From SZUA-430 sp044220975 (GTDB lineage: Bacteria; Pseudomonadota; Alphaproteobacteria; Micropepsales; Micropepsaceae): a stretch of 45,518 nt of DNA. Positions within the stretch are counted from its first letter, which is position 1, and every line of letters starts with the position of its first letter. Position numbers and translations under genes: made by a program. Shown piece after piece: positions 1 through 6,922 of the stretch. Location: assembly GCA_044220975.1 (NCBI GenBank), contig JBGAPZ010000031.1, positions 1 to 45,518 on the forward strand. Direction: 5' to 3'. The notes under the pieces are model-generated. The model had not been told where the DNA came from, made no database searches, and was given only the letters and a program-made list of their open reading frames with translations.

Positions 1-215
1 GCAACCTTGAAACTCAGCGTCATTTCACGCTTGAACACTAGCGTGCCCGTCGCCCGGATCTCCCCGGCACGTGCTGCGGGCGCCGCGACCGCGACGCGAA
101 CCGGAACCGCTTGCGCTTCGGGCTTTGCCGCTCGCGATGGCGAAAGCGCCAACGAAAGCGCCACGACTGCGGCCGCGACGCTCGCCGCGGCGATGGCATT
201 TCGGTGCAGTTTCAT
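1..215 (-). CDS. RND efflux periplasmic adaptor subunit (partial, N-terminus)
   Basis: The ATG is at 213-215 on the minus strand and the gene runs off the left edge, so only the first 71 residues are visible. They show a signal-peptide-like start (MKLHRN, then an Ala/Val-rich hydrophobic stretch to about residue 30) and then GEIRATGTLVFKREMTLSFK. That is the usual first beta-strand of membrane-fusion proteins: a 'G.l.......ls f.v.G' pattern before the biotinyl-lipoyl-like fold. Such adaptors link an inner-membrane RND pump to an outer-membrane channel. A TetR gene is divergent, 125 bp away, the classic layout for local repression of an efflux operon. The pump gene would lie to the left of the window. 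The family call rests on a short segment. Confidence 0.72.
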   Translation of the reverse strand, partial: MKLHRNAIAAASVAAAVVALSLALSPSRAAKPEAQAVPVRVAVAAPAARAGEIRATGTLVFKREMTLSFKV

Positions 216-245
216 GAACCGCCCTTCACCCCAAGTGAACGCTGT

Positions 246-282
246 ACACTTCATTCACTTTTATCATATAAGTGGACAGTGT
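246..282. promoter_or_regulatory. Candidate TetR operator in divergent promoter region
   Basis: This AT-rich stretch sits between the divergent efflux-adaptor and TetR genes. CACTT at 256-260 and AAGTG at 270-274 form an imperfect palindrome centred at 265. A further ACACT at 246-250 and AGTGT at 278-282 lie outside it, two bases off perfect symmetry. On the minus strand TTGACA (complement of 279-284) could be a -35 element for the adaptor gene. Its role as the TetR binding site is inferred from position and symmetry only. Confidence 0.4.
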
Positions 283-340
283 CAACTTGATTAAGGCTCG
301 CCAACGGTTTCACATGGCCTTCGTGGTATAAGAGACCGAG

Positions 341-1003
341 ATGGCACGGGCCGGCAAAGTGAAGCGACGGATCGGCGCCACGGCGCGGCGGGCTCAGATC
401 CTGCGCGTTGCGGGCGACATGTTCACCAAGGACGGCATCGAAGCGACATCGATGCGCAAGATTGCGGGCAAGGCCGGCGTGTCGACGGCGCTTCTCTACA
501 AACATTTTGCCGACAAGGACGCGTTGCTCCTCGCGATCGGTGAGGCGTTCTTCGAGAAGCTCATGCGCTATATGGACAAGGCGGTCGAAGGCGTCACCGA
601 TCCGGTGAAGCGTCTGCGTATTGCGATGCATACTTATGTGAAATGCGGAGTCGACAACCCGCGCGAGTATCACTTGACGTTCATGACCGCCCTGCCCCGC
701 CTGCGACGTGTGGGCGAAATGAAAGCGTTTCGCGAACGGGCACGGCGCGGCGAGACGATTGCAGACGAGGACGTGATGACGGGCATGCGTTGCTTCGCAA
801 GGCTCGAGCAAGCTGTCGCCGATGTAGTCGCCGCGAAGCGCTCGCGACACAAGGACGTAGCCGCGATCTCCGAGGTCGTGTGGGCGGGCGGGCACGGGCT
901 CGTATCGCTGATCATCACGCATGAGAACTTCGGCTTCACGGAGACGCGGCGGCTCGTCGAGATGTCGATCGACACGATGCTGAACGGGTTGCTTAAGGCG
1001 TAA
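341..1003 (+). CDS. TetR/AcrR family transcriptional regulator
   Basis: A 220-residue protein of typical TetR length. The N-terminal DNA-binding domain spans about residues 14-60. It has ARRAQILRVAGDMFTKDG, then the helix-turn-helix signature MRKIAGKAGVSTALLYKHFADKDALL. The remaining ~150 residues are a divergent helical ligand-binding and dimerisation domain, whose ligand cannot be read from sequence. It is transcribed away from the efflux-adaptor gene on the other strand. By analogy with AcrR-type systems it probably represses both that operon and itself until a pump substrate binds. The ATG at 341 fits the family's short leader before the HTH. Confidence 0.9.
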   Translation: MARAGKVKRRIGATARRAQILRVAGDMFTKDGIEATSMRKIAGKAGVSTALLYKHFADKDALLLAIGEAFFEKLMRYMDKAVEGVTDPVKRLRIAMHTYVKCGVDNPREYHLTFMTALPRLRRVGEMKAFRERARRGETIADEDVMTGMRCFARLEQAVADVVAAKRSRHKDVAAISEVVWAGGHGLVSLIITHENFGFTETRRLVEMSIDTMLNGLLKA

Positions 1004-1006
1004 GCC

Positions 1007-1537
1007 TCAATCGCCGGCGATCAGGCCCAAGGCGGCAGCGTCATCGTCCGCTATCTTCTTTCGCCTACTTTTCGGCCTAGTCCAGACGACCCCCGGATAA
1101 CCCTTGAGTGGCACGAGGCGTTCGCCAAGATAGGTCCATTCCTGCATCTCTTCGATCGCAATGTGATAAAGCGGCTCGCGACCGGTGCGGCCTTGGATGA
1201 GGGCGCGGGGGACGTTGACCATCTTGGGCGAGTGGCTGCGCTCGTATGTGAGCGGCGTGCCGCAGCGGTTGCAGAAACTGCGTATGCGACCGGCGTCCTT
1301 GTCCTTGTAGGTCGATATCGAGGCTTCACCCTTCTTTACGCGAACCTTGCTCTTCCAAACACCCACATAGGTTGCGTAAGCCGCGCCATGGGCACGCCGT
1401 GTCGCCGCAGAGTGGTCGTGCCAAGCCCAAAATACGGGGACGGCGACTTCGAGTTCCACCGCACCGCACAAACAGCGCGCCGTCACGTGCGGCAGTGATG
1501 CGTTCGGGGCACGCGCCCGCTTCTTTGTCTCGTTCAC
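1007..1537 (-). CDS. GFA-family (DUF636) zinc-binding protein
   Basis: A 176-residue reading from a GTG at 1535-1537, preceded by GAGG at a spacing of about 6. The open frame extends to 1675, but that would overlap the start of the divergent OPT gene. The GFA (glutathione-dependent formaldehyde-activating enzyme) fold is shown by the zinc motifs CLCGAVELEV near the start and FCNRCGTPLTYERS in the middle. GFA-type proteins were named for glutathione/formaldehyde adduct chemistry, but most members, including this one, have no known substrate. It is convergent with the TetR gene (4-bp gap) and divergent from the OPT transporter. The start codon is the least certain point. Confidence 0.75.
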   Translation of the reverse strand: MNETKKRARAPNASLPHVTARCLCGAVELEVAVPVFWAWHDHSAATRRAHGAAYATYVGVWKSKVRVKKGEASISTYKDKDAGRIRSFCNRCGTPLTYERSHSPKMVNVPRALIQGRTGREPLYHIAIEEMQEWTYLGERLVPLKGYPGVVWTRPKSRRKKIADDDAAALGLIAGD

Positions 1538-1627
1538 CTTGTGCCTCACGCGTTGGTGCCGATGGCATGTTGCCCGCATCGGTCGCCGTTCGCTAGGTTC
1601 CCGCCCGACACGCAAGGGGAATTGGAT

Positions 1628-3445
1628 ATGGCTGAGACCAACGCGAACGCAGGTGAAGGCGACACGGGCACGCATGTTCGCGGGCGCGAATTGACGTTCA
1701 CCTCGATCCTTGCGGCGGTTCTGGTCGCCGGAGTGATGGGTCTCTCTTATCCCTACATGGTGCTGAAGCTCGGATTTGGACCGAACGTTTCGATCGTCTC
1801 CGCGTTCTTCGGATTTGTGATCTTGAGGGTCTTCACCGCCGTGGGCGGCGGCTACGACCGGTGGCAGAACAACATTGTGCAGACGGCGGGGACTTCGGCC
1901 GCGCAGACGGCGTTCATGTGCATCGTGCTCGCTTCGTTCGACATGTTGCGTGATTCCAAGCTGGTCTCATTCCAATTGGCGCCGACGCCGGAACAGACAT
2001 TCGTTTGGCTCTCGACGCTGTCGCTGTTGGGTGTGTTGCTTGCCGTGCCGATGCGCCGGCACTTTGTTGTCGACGAGAAGCTTCCGTTTCCCGACGGGAT
2101 TGCGGCGGCAGAGACGTTAAAGGTGCTTGATCCGCCGCGCGGGTCGGCGAAAGGCGACACCGCCTTCGATCAGGCGCGGCGCGCGGCAGTGTTGCTCGGA
2201 ATCGGTATGCTGGCGTCGGCGGCGTTGATGTTCGTTCGTGAGGATGCGCAGCTCTTCAAGATCGTTCCCGAAGGTTGGACGCCCGGCGAGATGACGCTAG
2301 GCGTTGCTGGCGTGTCGTCTTTTGTGCTGGCGCGGATGGGCGTGGGCGCGTCGTACAGCCTGCTCTCGATCGGCAGCGGCATGATCATCGGATTGCGCAT
2401 CAGCTTTTGGCTGATGGTGGGCGTATTCGTCGGTTGGATCGTGGCACCGTATTACCTGCTGCAAAACGGCATTCTGACCGACAACCCGTCGCGTACGCAG
2501 GTCTTATTCTGGCTGATGTGGCCCGCGATCGGGATGATCGTCGCCGCCGGCATGACGATCCTTGCGGTGCGGTGGCGCCTGCTTGCCGAGGCGTTTCGCG
2601 GACTGGGTTCCGCCGGCGGAAGCGGCGAACTCCCGCTCATACTGTTGGTGCCTGGCATCATCGGGCTTGCGGCGGCCGCGTGTTATTTGCAGGAGCTATA
2701 TTTCGGCATGCCGATTTGGATGAGCGCGGTCGCGATCGTGCTTTCCATTCCGTTGATGCTTGTCGGTTTGCGCGCGCTTGGCGAAACGAATTGGGGACCG
2801 ATCAGCGCGCTGTCGAACATGATGCAGGGTTTGTTCGCCGTCGTGGCGCCGGGCAACATCAACGCAAACATCATGGGCAACGCCACGACCGGAACGATTG
2901 CGTCGACGTCAGAAGGGCTCATGCAAGACTACAAGACCGGATACCTAATCGGTTCGACGCCGCGGGCGATGCTCGTCGCACAAGTGATCGGCGCGCCGAT
3001 CGGCGCGGCGGCGCTGGCGTGGAGCTATCCGCTGTTGGTTTCGACTTATGGGATCGTCGGCGAGGATGCCGGGCTTGCGGCGCCCACGGCGCGACGCGCA
3101 GCAGGGTTTGCAGAAATTTTGAGCGCCGGTGTCGATGCGCTGCCGACGACGGCGTTGATGGCCATGGCCGTTGCCGCCGTGCTTGGCATTGCTTTTGCGC
3201 TTGCCGAGGACACCAAGTGGAAGAATTGGGTCCCGTCGCCGACAGGCCTTGGCCTGGGCTTTCTGCTTCCGTTTGCAGCGGTCGCGACAATTTTCGTGGG
3301 CGCAGTGCTTGGAGCGCTTTGGTGGCTCATCGCGCGGCGGTCGGCCAACGTCTATGCGGTGCCGCTCGCCTCAGGCTTTATTGCCGGCGAAGCGTTGGTC
3401 GCGGTGCTCGTGCCGGTATTGCTGAGCGCGGGCTTCGGCGGATAG
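1628..3445 (+). CDS. OPT/YSL family oligopeptide transporter
   Basis: A 605-residue polytopic membrane protein with about 14-16 hydrophobic segments. The start chosen is ATG 1628 (MAETNANAGE), preceded by an AAGGGGA ribosome-binding site. The longer frame from 1541 would add a non-hydrophobic Cys/Pro-rich leader. Family hallmarks are the first membrane segment after ELTFTSILAAVLVAGVMG and the conserved block around residues 415-450, which includes GNATTGTIAS, SEGLMQDYKTGYLIG and STPR. OPT proteins take up peptides or metal chelates by proton symport. The bacterial branch is poorly assigned, so the substrate is unknown. It stands alone between a divergent GFA gene and the convergent gapR. Confidence 0.9.
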   Translation: MAETNANAGEGDTGTHVRGRELTFTSILAAVLVAGVMGLSYPYMVLKLGFGPNVSIVSAFFGFVILRVFTAVGGGYDRWQNNIVQTAGTSAAQTAFMCIVLASFDMLRDSKLVSFQLAPTPEQTFVWLSTLSLLGVLLAVPMRRHFVVDEKLPFPDGIAAAETLKVLDPPRGSAKGDTAFDQARRAAVLLGIGMLASAALMFVREDAQLFKIVPEGWTPGEMTLGVAGVSSFVLARMGVGASYSLLSIGSGMIIGLRISFWLMVGVFVGWIVAPYYLLQNGILTDNPSRTQVLFWLMWPAIGMIVAAGMTILAVRWRLLAEAFRGLGSAGGSGELPLILLVPGIIGLAAAACYLQELYFGMPIWMSAVAIVLSIPLMLVGLRALGETNWGPISALSNMMQGLFAVVAPGNINANIMGNATTGTIASTSEGLMQDYKTGYLIGSTPRAMLVAQVIGAPIGAAALAWSYPLLVSTYGIVGEDAGLAAPTARRAAGFAEILSAGVDALPTTALMAMAVAAVLGIAFALAEDTKWKNWVPSPTGLGLGFLLPFAAVATIFVGAVLGALWWLIARRSANVYAVPLASGFIAGEALVAVLVPVLLSAGFGG

Positions 3446-3480
3446 GCTTTTCCGCTTTCGCTCAGCCATTTCGGTTTGCT

Positions 3481-3726
3481 TTAGCTCGCCATGCCGAGGG
3501 CGGACATGTAGAGGTCGAGGAGCGCGTCCTGTTCTTCGCGCTGGCTCGAATCCAGCTTACGAAGACGTACGACCTGGCGCACGATTTTGGTGTCGAAGCC
3601 GTTACCCTTCGCCTCCGCGTAGACTTCGCGGATGTCGCCCGAGAGCGCGGTCTTTTCTTCTTCGAGGCGTTCCACGCGCTCAACCAACGACTTGAGCTGA
3701 TCCTTGGCAAAATTGGTCTTGGCCAT
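3481..3726 (-). CDS. gapR: GapR nucleoid-associated protein (DUF2312/UPF0335)
   Basis: An 81-residue protein matching the GapR family almost end to end. It has a basic N-terminus, then QLKSLVERVERLEEEK (coiled coil, about residues 9-30), the diagnostic EVYAEAKGNGFDTKIVRQVV and the C-terminal DALLDLYMSALG. In Caulobacter, GapR clamps overtwisted DNA ahead of replication and transcription and helps topoisomerases. The family is essentially confined to Alphaproteobacteria. The start at MAKTNFAKDQ (3724-3726) fits family length; the open frame upstream to 3831 has no family similarity. Two GANTC sites lie upstream. It is convergent with the OPT gene and lies downstream of the amidohydrolase gene on the same strand. 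Confidence 0.93.
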   Translation of the reverse strand: MAKTNFAKDQLKSLVERVERLEEEKTALSGDIREVYAEAKGNGFDTKIVRQVVRLRKLDSSQREEQDALLDLYMSALGMAS

Positions 3727-3788
3727 ACGTTCAAACCCCAAACTAAAACGGTCGAAATAGGGCGCGAACCCTAGTTCGCGGGGGCTGC

Positions 3789-3829
3789 GCGAATCAATTA
3801 CTGACGCCCACGAAACCTGTGGGATTCGC
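3789..3829. promoter_or_regulatory. GANTC pair and inverted repeat upstream of gapR
   Basis: The 120-bp gap between gapR and the upstream amidohydrolase gene holds GAATC at 3791-3795 and GATTC at 3823-3827. Both are GANTC, the site methylated by alphaproteobacterial CcrM. They fall in an inverted repeat: GCGAATC at 3789-3795 pairs with GATTCGC at 3823-3829, and an inner CCCAC/GTGGG (3807-3811, 3819-3823) could pair too. There is no T-run, so it is a poor terminator. Cell-cycle control of gapR through methylation is an inference. Confidence 0.4.
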
Positions 3830-3846
3830 AACTGTGGAAATCTTCG

Positions 3847-4146
3847 TCAGCCGTGGTTTTTGTGGGCTTTTTCGAAGGCCGCCTTCTGATCGGCGCTCGC
3901 TTCTTTCTGATAGCGGGTTTTCCACTCGGCCTGCGACATCCCGTAGACGCGGGCGCGCGCGTCGTCTTTTGCGATCTCCAAGCCCCGGTCGGCAGCCGCG
4001 TCTTTGAACCAATCGCCAAGGCAGTTGCGGCAAAAACCAGCGAGGTTCATCAGGTCGATGTTCTGCACATCCGTGCGCTGCTGCAGATGCGCGACGAGGC
4101 GGCGGAAGACAGCGGCTTCGATTTCGGTGCGTTTGTCGTCGTTCAT
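3847..4146 (-). CDS. DUF1244 domain, possible internally initiated product
   Basis: The ATG at 4144-4146 (MNDDKRTEIE) begins exactly where DUF1244 proteins normally start. It is preceded by CGAGGA six bases upstream, a good ribosome-binding site. Initiation here would give a free 99-residue protein of normal family length, in the same frame as the amidohydrolase fusion. Sequence alone cannot say whether the cell makes the fusion, the free domain or both. The Cys residues in the FCRNC motif suggest metal or thiol chemistry, but nothing is established. Confidence 0.5.
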   Translation of the reverse strand: MNDDKRTEIEAAVFRRLVAHLQQRTDVQNIDLMNLAGFCRNCLGDWFKDAAADRGLEIAKDDARARVYGMSQAEWKTRYQKEASADQKAAFEKAHKNHG

Positions 4147-4917
4147 GGCGGGTCCTCGGACTTGAGAGGGATCTAGGCGCGCAAGGCTGGTTCGCAAGAT
4201 GGGCATCAGACGCCCAGCCCACTGCGTGGCGCCTGTTGCGGTTTCGATCAAGTCTTGGCGGATCTCGATCAGCACATGGGCAAAGCCATGCGCAAGTGCG
4301 TGCTGCTCCATGCAGTCGCCTTCGAGTTCGCCGGAGTAGGGCTCGTTGTCACCGATCGTGAGATCGCCTTCGCGGCGCAACGCTTCGAGCAGCGGCAGCG
4401 CGAGGCGGCCGTCCTTGCGGTTCCAGAGGACGCCCACTTGCCACGGGCGCTTCTTGCCGCGCCATTCCGGCGTGAAGGAATGGATCGAAATGACGACAGG
4501 CGCGATGCCTTGAGCGCGCGCTCGCGCGATTTGCGCTTCGATCGCGTCATGATACGGGCGATAGAAGCGGCGCGTTCGGGTGGCGACTTCAGCAGAATCC
4601 GCTTTCGCGTTGCCGGGGATAACCGCGCGGTCGGAGAGTTTCATCACGAGCGTCGGATCGTCGGCGCCGCGGTTCAGATCGACGAGCAAGCGCGAATAGC
4701 ACCCCAACACTGCCGGGGCGTTGAATGCTTGCGCCATTGCGCGCGTAACGTCGGCAGCACCGATGTCGTAGGCGATATGACGACGGAAACTTTCGGGATC
4801 GAGGCCAAGCGTGCCGTACTCTCGCGGCAGCGCATTCGATGCGTGGTCGCACACGAAGATGAGATGCGGAGTTGCGCCCGCGTTCACAATCTCGAAGGCG
4901 TCTTGTTCGCCGGACAC
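3847..4917 (-). CDS. N-formylglutamate amidohydrolase fused to DUF1244 domain
   Basis: One uninterrupted 356-residue frame from GTG 4915-4917 (VSGEQDAFEI), with AAGGGAA upstream. Residues ~1-255 are an N-formylglutamate amidohydrolase-family domain: VCDHASNALP, YSRLLVDLNRGADD, SIHSFTPEWRG, VGVLWNRKDGRL, GDNEPYSGELEGDC and IEIRQDLI. The family includes HutG-type enzymes that hydrolyse N-formyl-glutamate to glutamate and formate. No hut genes are nearby. Residues ~258-356 are a complete DUF1244 domain with NLAGFCRNCLGDWF and ARVYGMSQAEWK. DUF1244 has no known function. The two are often separate neighbouring genes; here no stop separates them. An ATG with its own ribosome-binding site lies at the junction (see separate entry). 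Confidence 0.85.
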   Translation of the reverse strand: MSGEQDAFEIVNAGATPHLIFVCDHASNALPREYGTLGLDPESFRRHIAYDIGAADVTRAMAQAFNAPAVLGCYSRLLVDLNRGADDPTLVMKLSDRAVIPGNAKADSAEVATRTRRFYRPYHDAIEAQIARARAQGIAPVVISIHSFTPEWRGKKRPWQVGVLWNRKDGRLALPLLEALRREGDLTIGDNEPYSGELEGDCMEQHALAHGFAHVLIEIRQDLIETATGATQWAGRLMPILRTSLARLDPSQVRGPAMNDDKRTEIEAAVFRRLVAHLQQRTDVQNIDLMNLAGFCRNCLGDWFKDAAADRGLEIAKDDARARVYGMSQAEWKTRYQKEASADQKAAFEKAHKNHG

Positions 4918-5036
4918 GTCCGTTCCCTTGGCATGGTAGCGGCGGAAACTCACATAAAGACGGAGAGAAACAAAGGGGCGCCACGCCTTCCGGCGGTGCC
5001 GCGCTCGGCCTATGATCTGACAAGGAGGAACGGACA

Positions 5037-5222
5037 ATGAAACCATTAACAACAATTGGCGGATTGGTGCTCGCATTCATCGCTGTGATGCAGGCGGTGC
5101 GTGCTCTTCTTGGGTTTGAGGTCATCATCAACGGCTTTGCCGTGCCCGTCATCGCGAGTTGGGCTGCTGCAGCCATTCTTGGGGCGCTCAGCGTGATGGT
5201 CCTTGGAGAGGCGCGGCGCTGA
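5037..5222 (+). CDS. Small two-helix membrane protein (hypothetical)
   Basis: A 61-residue protein with an excellent ribosome-binding site (AAGGAGG, 7 bases before the ATG). Hydrophobic segments lie at about residues 5-25 and 32-56, joined by a short loop, with a basic C-terminus (GEARR), so it should be an inner-membrane hairpin. I do not recognise the family. Its TGA ends two bases before the GTG of the glycerate kinase gene, so the two are probably co-transcribed and translationally coupled. It is divergent from the amidohydrolase gene across a 119-bp gap. Confidence 0.75.
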   Translation: MKPLTTIGGLVLAFIAVMQAVRALLGFEVIINGFAVPVIASWAAAAILGALSVMVLGEARR

Positions 5223-5224
5223 TC

Positions 5225-6448
5225 GTGGACGCGCGGGCAGCACTTCGGCAGGTGTTCGACGCCGCAGTCACGGCGTGCCTTCCGTCTCGCGTTGTCCCGC
5301 CTGCCCTGCCCGCGCGCCCATCACGGCGGATCGTTGTCGTGGGCGCGGGCAAAGCCGCGGCGGCGATGGCTTCGGCCGTCGAAGACGCGTGGGGGCCCGT
5401 CGAAGGGTTGGTCGCAACGCGGTATGGGCACGGCGCTGCAACGCGCGCGATCGAAGTCGTAGAGGCGGGGCATCCGTTACCCGATGAAGCTGGGCGTGAT
5501 GCGGCGGCGCGTGCGTTGGCGATGGTGTCCGGACTTGGCGAGGACGACTTCATGCTGGCGCTCCTTTCCGGCGGCGGATCGGCTTTGTGGAGTGCGCCGC
5601 TTTCGCCGATAACGCTTCGGGAGAAACAAGCGATCACGCGCGCGTTGGTGTTGTCGTCAGCTTCAATCGACGAGATCAATTGCGTGCGTAAGCATCTCTC
5701 CGCTATCAAGGGCGGGCGGCTTGCCGCGGCGGCCTATCCGGCACGCGTACTTGCGCTCGCAATTTCGGATGTCGCCGGGGACGATCCATCCGTGATTGCA
5801 TCTGGGCCAACTGTCGGCGATCCAACCACGTGCGCAGACGCTGCCGCGATTTTGGCTCGATATGGTATTCCCGTTCCGGCGCTGAGCGAGTCGATGAAAC
5901 CCGGTGATCCGCGAGTGGCCCACGCGGACTATCAAATCGTTGCGCGCGCCGCCGATGCGTTGGCTGCTGCGGCGGATGAAGCGCATCGGCTTGGCTTCGA
6001 TACGAAGGTCGTCGGCGTCAACGTCACGGGCGACGCGCGGCGCGTCGCGCAGGCACATGCGGAGATCGCGCGGCACGCCAATGCCGCCACACGGCCGCTG
6101 GTGCTATTGTCAGGCGGGGAGCTGACGTTGACGGTGAGGGGCCAGGGTCGTGGTGGGCCGAATCGCGAATATCTGCTGGCGCTGGCGGAAGCGTTGCAAG
6201 GCGCGCCGAATATCTGGGCGCTCGCCGCCGACACCGACGGGATCGACGGCAGCGATGACGCGGCCGGGGCTTGGATCGGGCCGGACACGCTCGCGCTGGC
6301 GCGGGCACGGCAGCTTGATCCCCACGCGGCCGCAATCGCGAACGATTCGGGGCGTTTCTTTACCGCTCTCGGTCAGTCGATCGTAACGGGTCCGACACGA
6401 ACGAACGTAAACGATTTCCGTGCGATCCTGATCACGCCTGCGGTTTGA
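5225..6448 (+). CDS. Glycerate 2-kinase (MOFRL/DUF4147 family)
   Basis: A 407-residue protein of the GckA-type glycerate kinase family, which phosphorylates D-glycerate to 2-phosphoglycerate. Visible hallmarks are RRIVVVGAGKAAAAMA near the N-terminus, the glycine-rich LALLSGGGSALW, the inner segment KHLSAIKGGRLA, and the C-terminal MOFRL block (LLSGGELTLTVRG, GRGGPNREYLLALA, DTDGIDGSDDAAGAWI). The GTG at 5225 is used because it directly follows the upstream TGA; the longer frame from 5159 would overlap the membrane protein. Its product is two steps (enolase, pyruvate kinase) from pyruvate. A pyruvate kinase gene follows one gene later, pointing to glycerate salvage from glycolate/glyoxylate. 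Confidence 0.9.
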   Translation: MDARAALRQVFDAAVTACLPSRVVPPALPARPSRRIVVVGAGKAAAAMASAVEDAWGPVEGLVATRYGHGAATRAIEVVEAGHPLPDEAGRDAAARALAMVSGLGEDDFMLALLSGGGSALWSAPLSPITLREKQAITRALVLSSASIDEINCVRKHLSAIKGGRLAAAAYPARVLALAISDVAGDDPSVIASGPTVGDPTTCADAAAILARYGIPVPALSESMKPGDPRVAHADYQIVARAADALAAAADEAHRLGFDTKVVGVNVTGDARRVAQAHAEIARHANAATRPLVLLSGGELTLTVRGQGRGGPNREYLLALAEALQGAPNIWALAADTDGIDGSDDAAGAWIGPDTLALARARQLDPHAAAIANDSGRFFTALGQSIVTGPTRTNVNDFRAILITPAV

Positions 6449-6482
6449 CCTCGCGCGGTCAGCGGATGATGCTTGTCCGGCG

Positions 6483-6896
6483 GTGATTCGAATGTTGCGT
6501 TTAGGCGTTGTTCTTTTGGCGGTTCTCGCAAGCGCGCTTGGCGTCGCGCCTGCGCAGGCGAAGTTCACCGTGTGCAACAAGACGACGCATGCGTTTCTGA
6601 TCGCCATCGGGCGGCCGGCCGCGAAGGGCTGGATCAGCGAAGGCTGGTGGCGTGTGGAACCCGAGGCTTGCACTGACGTTTTGCAGGGCGACTTGAAAGC
6701 GCGCTATTACTATCTGCGCGGCGTGCATTTGGGGGTCGACGGGGCCTGGGATGGGAATCGTTTCTTCTGCGTGGCGGCCGACAACTTCACAATCAAGGGC
6801 CGGGACAATTGCAGGAAGCGTGGATACGGTCAGGCCGGGTTTTTCGAAGTCGACACCGGGACCGGCGATTCGTGGGTGCAAAATCTCTCCGACTGA
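6483..6896 (+). CDS. DUF1036 secreted protein
   Basis: A 137-residue protein with a cleavable signal peptide: MLRLGVVLLAVLASALG, then APAQA before KFTVCNKT. The mature part is a DUF1036 domain with FTVCNKTTHAFLIAIG, KGWISEGWWRVEPEACT, a Tyr-rich YYYLRGV and the paired Cys in FFCVAA and RDNCRKRG. The open start is GTG at 6483; an ATG at 6492 gives a more conventional signal peptide. The function is unknown. In alphaproteobacteria this family is repeatedly found next to pyruvate kinase, as here (26-bp gap). The cysteines suggest disulfides in the periplasm. Confidence 0.85.
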   Translation: MIRMLRLGVVLLAVLASALGVAPAQAKFTVCNKTTHAFLIAIGRPAAKGWISEGWWRVEPEACTDVLQGDLKARYYYLRGVHLGVDGAWDGNRFFCVAADNFTIKGRDNCRKRGYGQAGFFEVDTGTGDSWVQNLSD

Positions 6897-6922
6897 CACC
6901 TCAAGCGAGAACGACGTGAGCC

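Noticed and set aside
2275..3774. 499-residue plus-strand frame overlapping the OPT gene and gapR
   Set aside because: It is a frame-shifted reading of the OPT transporter that runs on antisense through gapR. Arg-rich composition and no membrane pattern.
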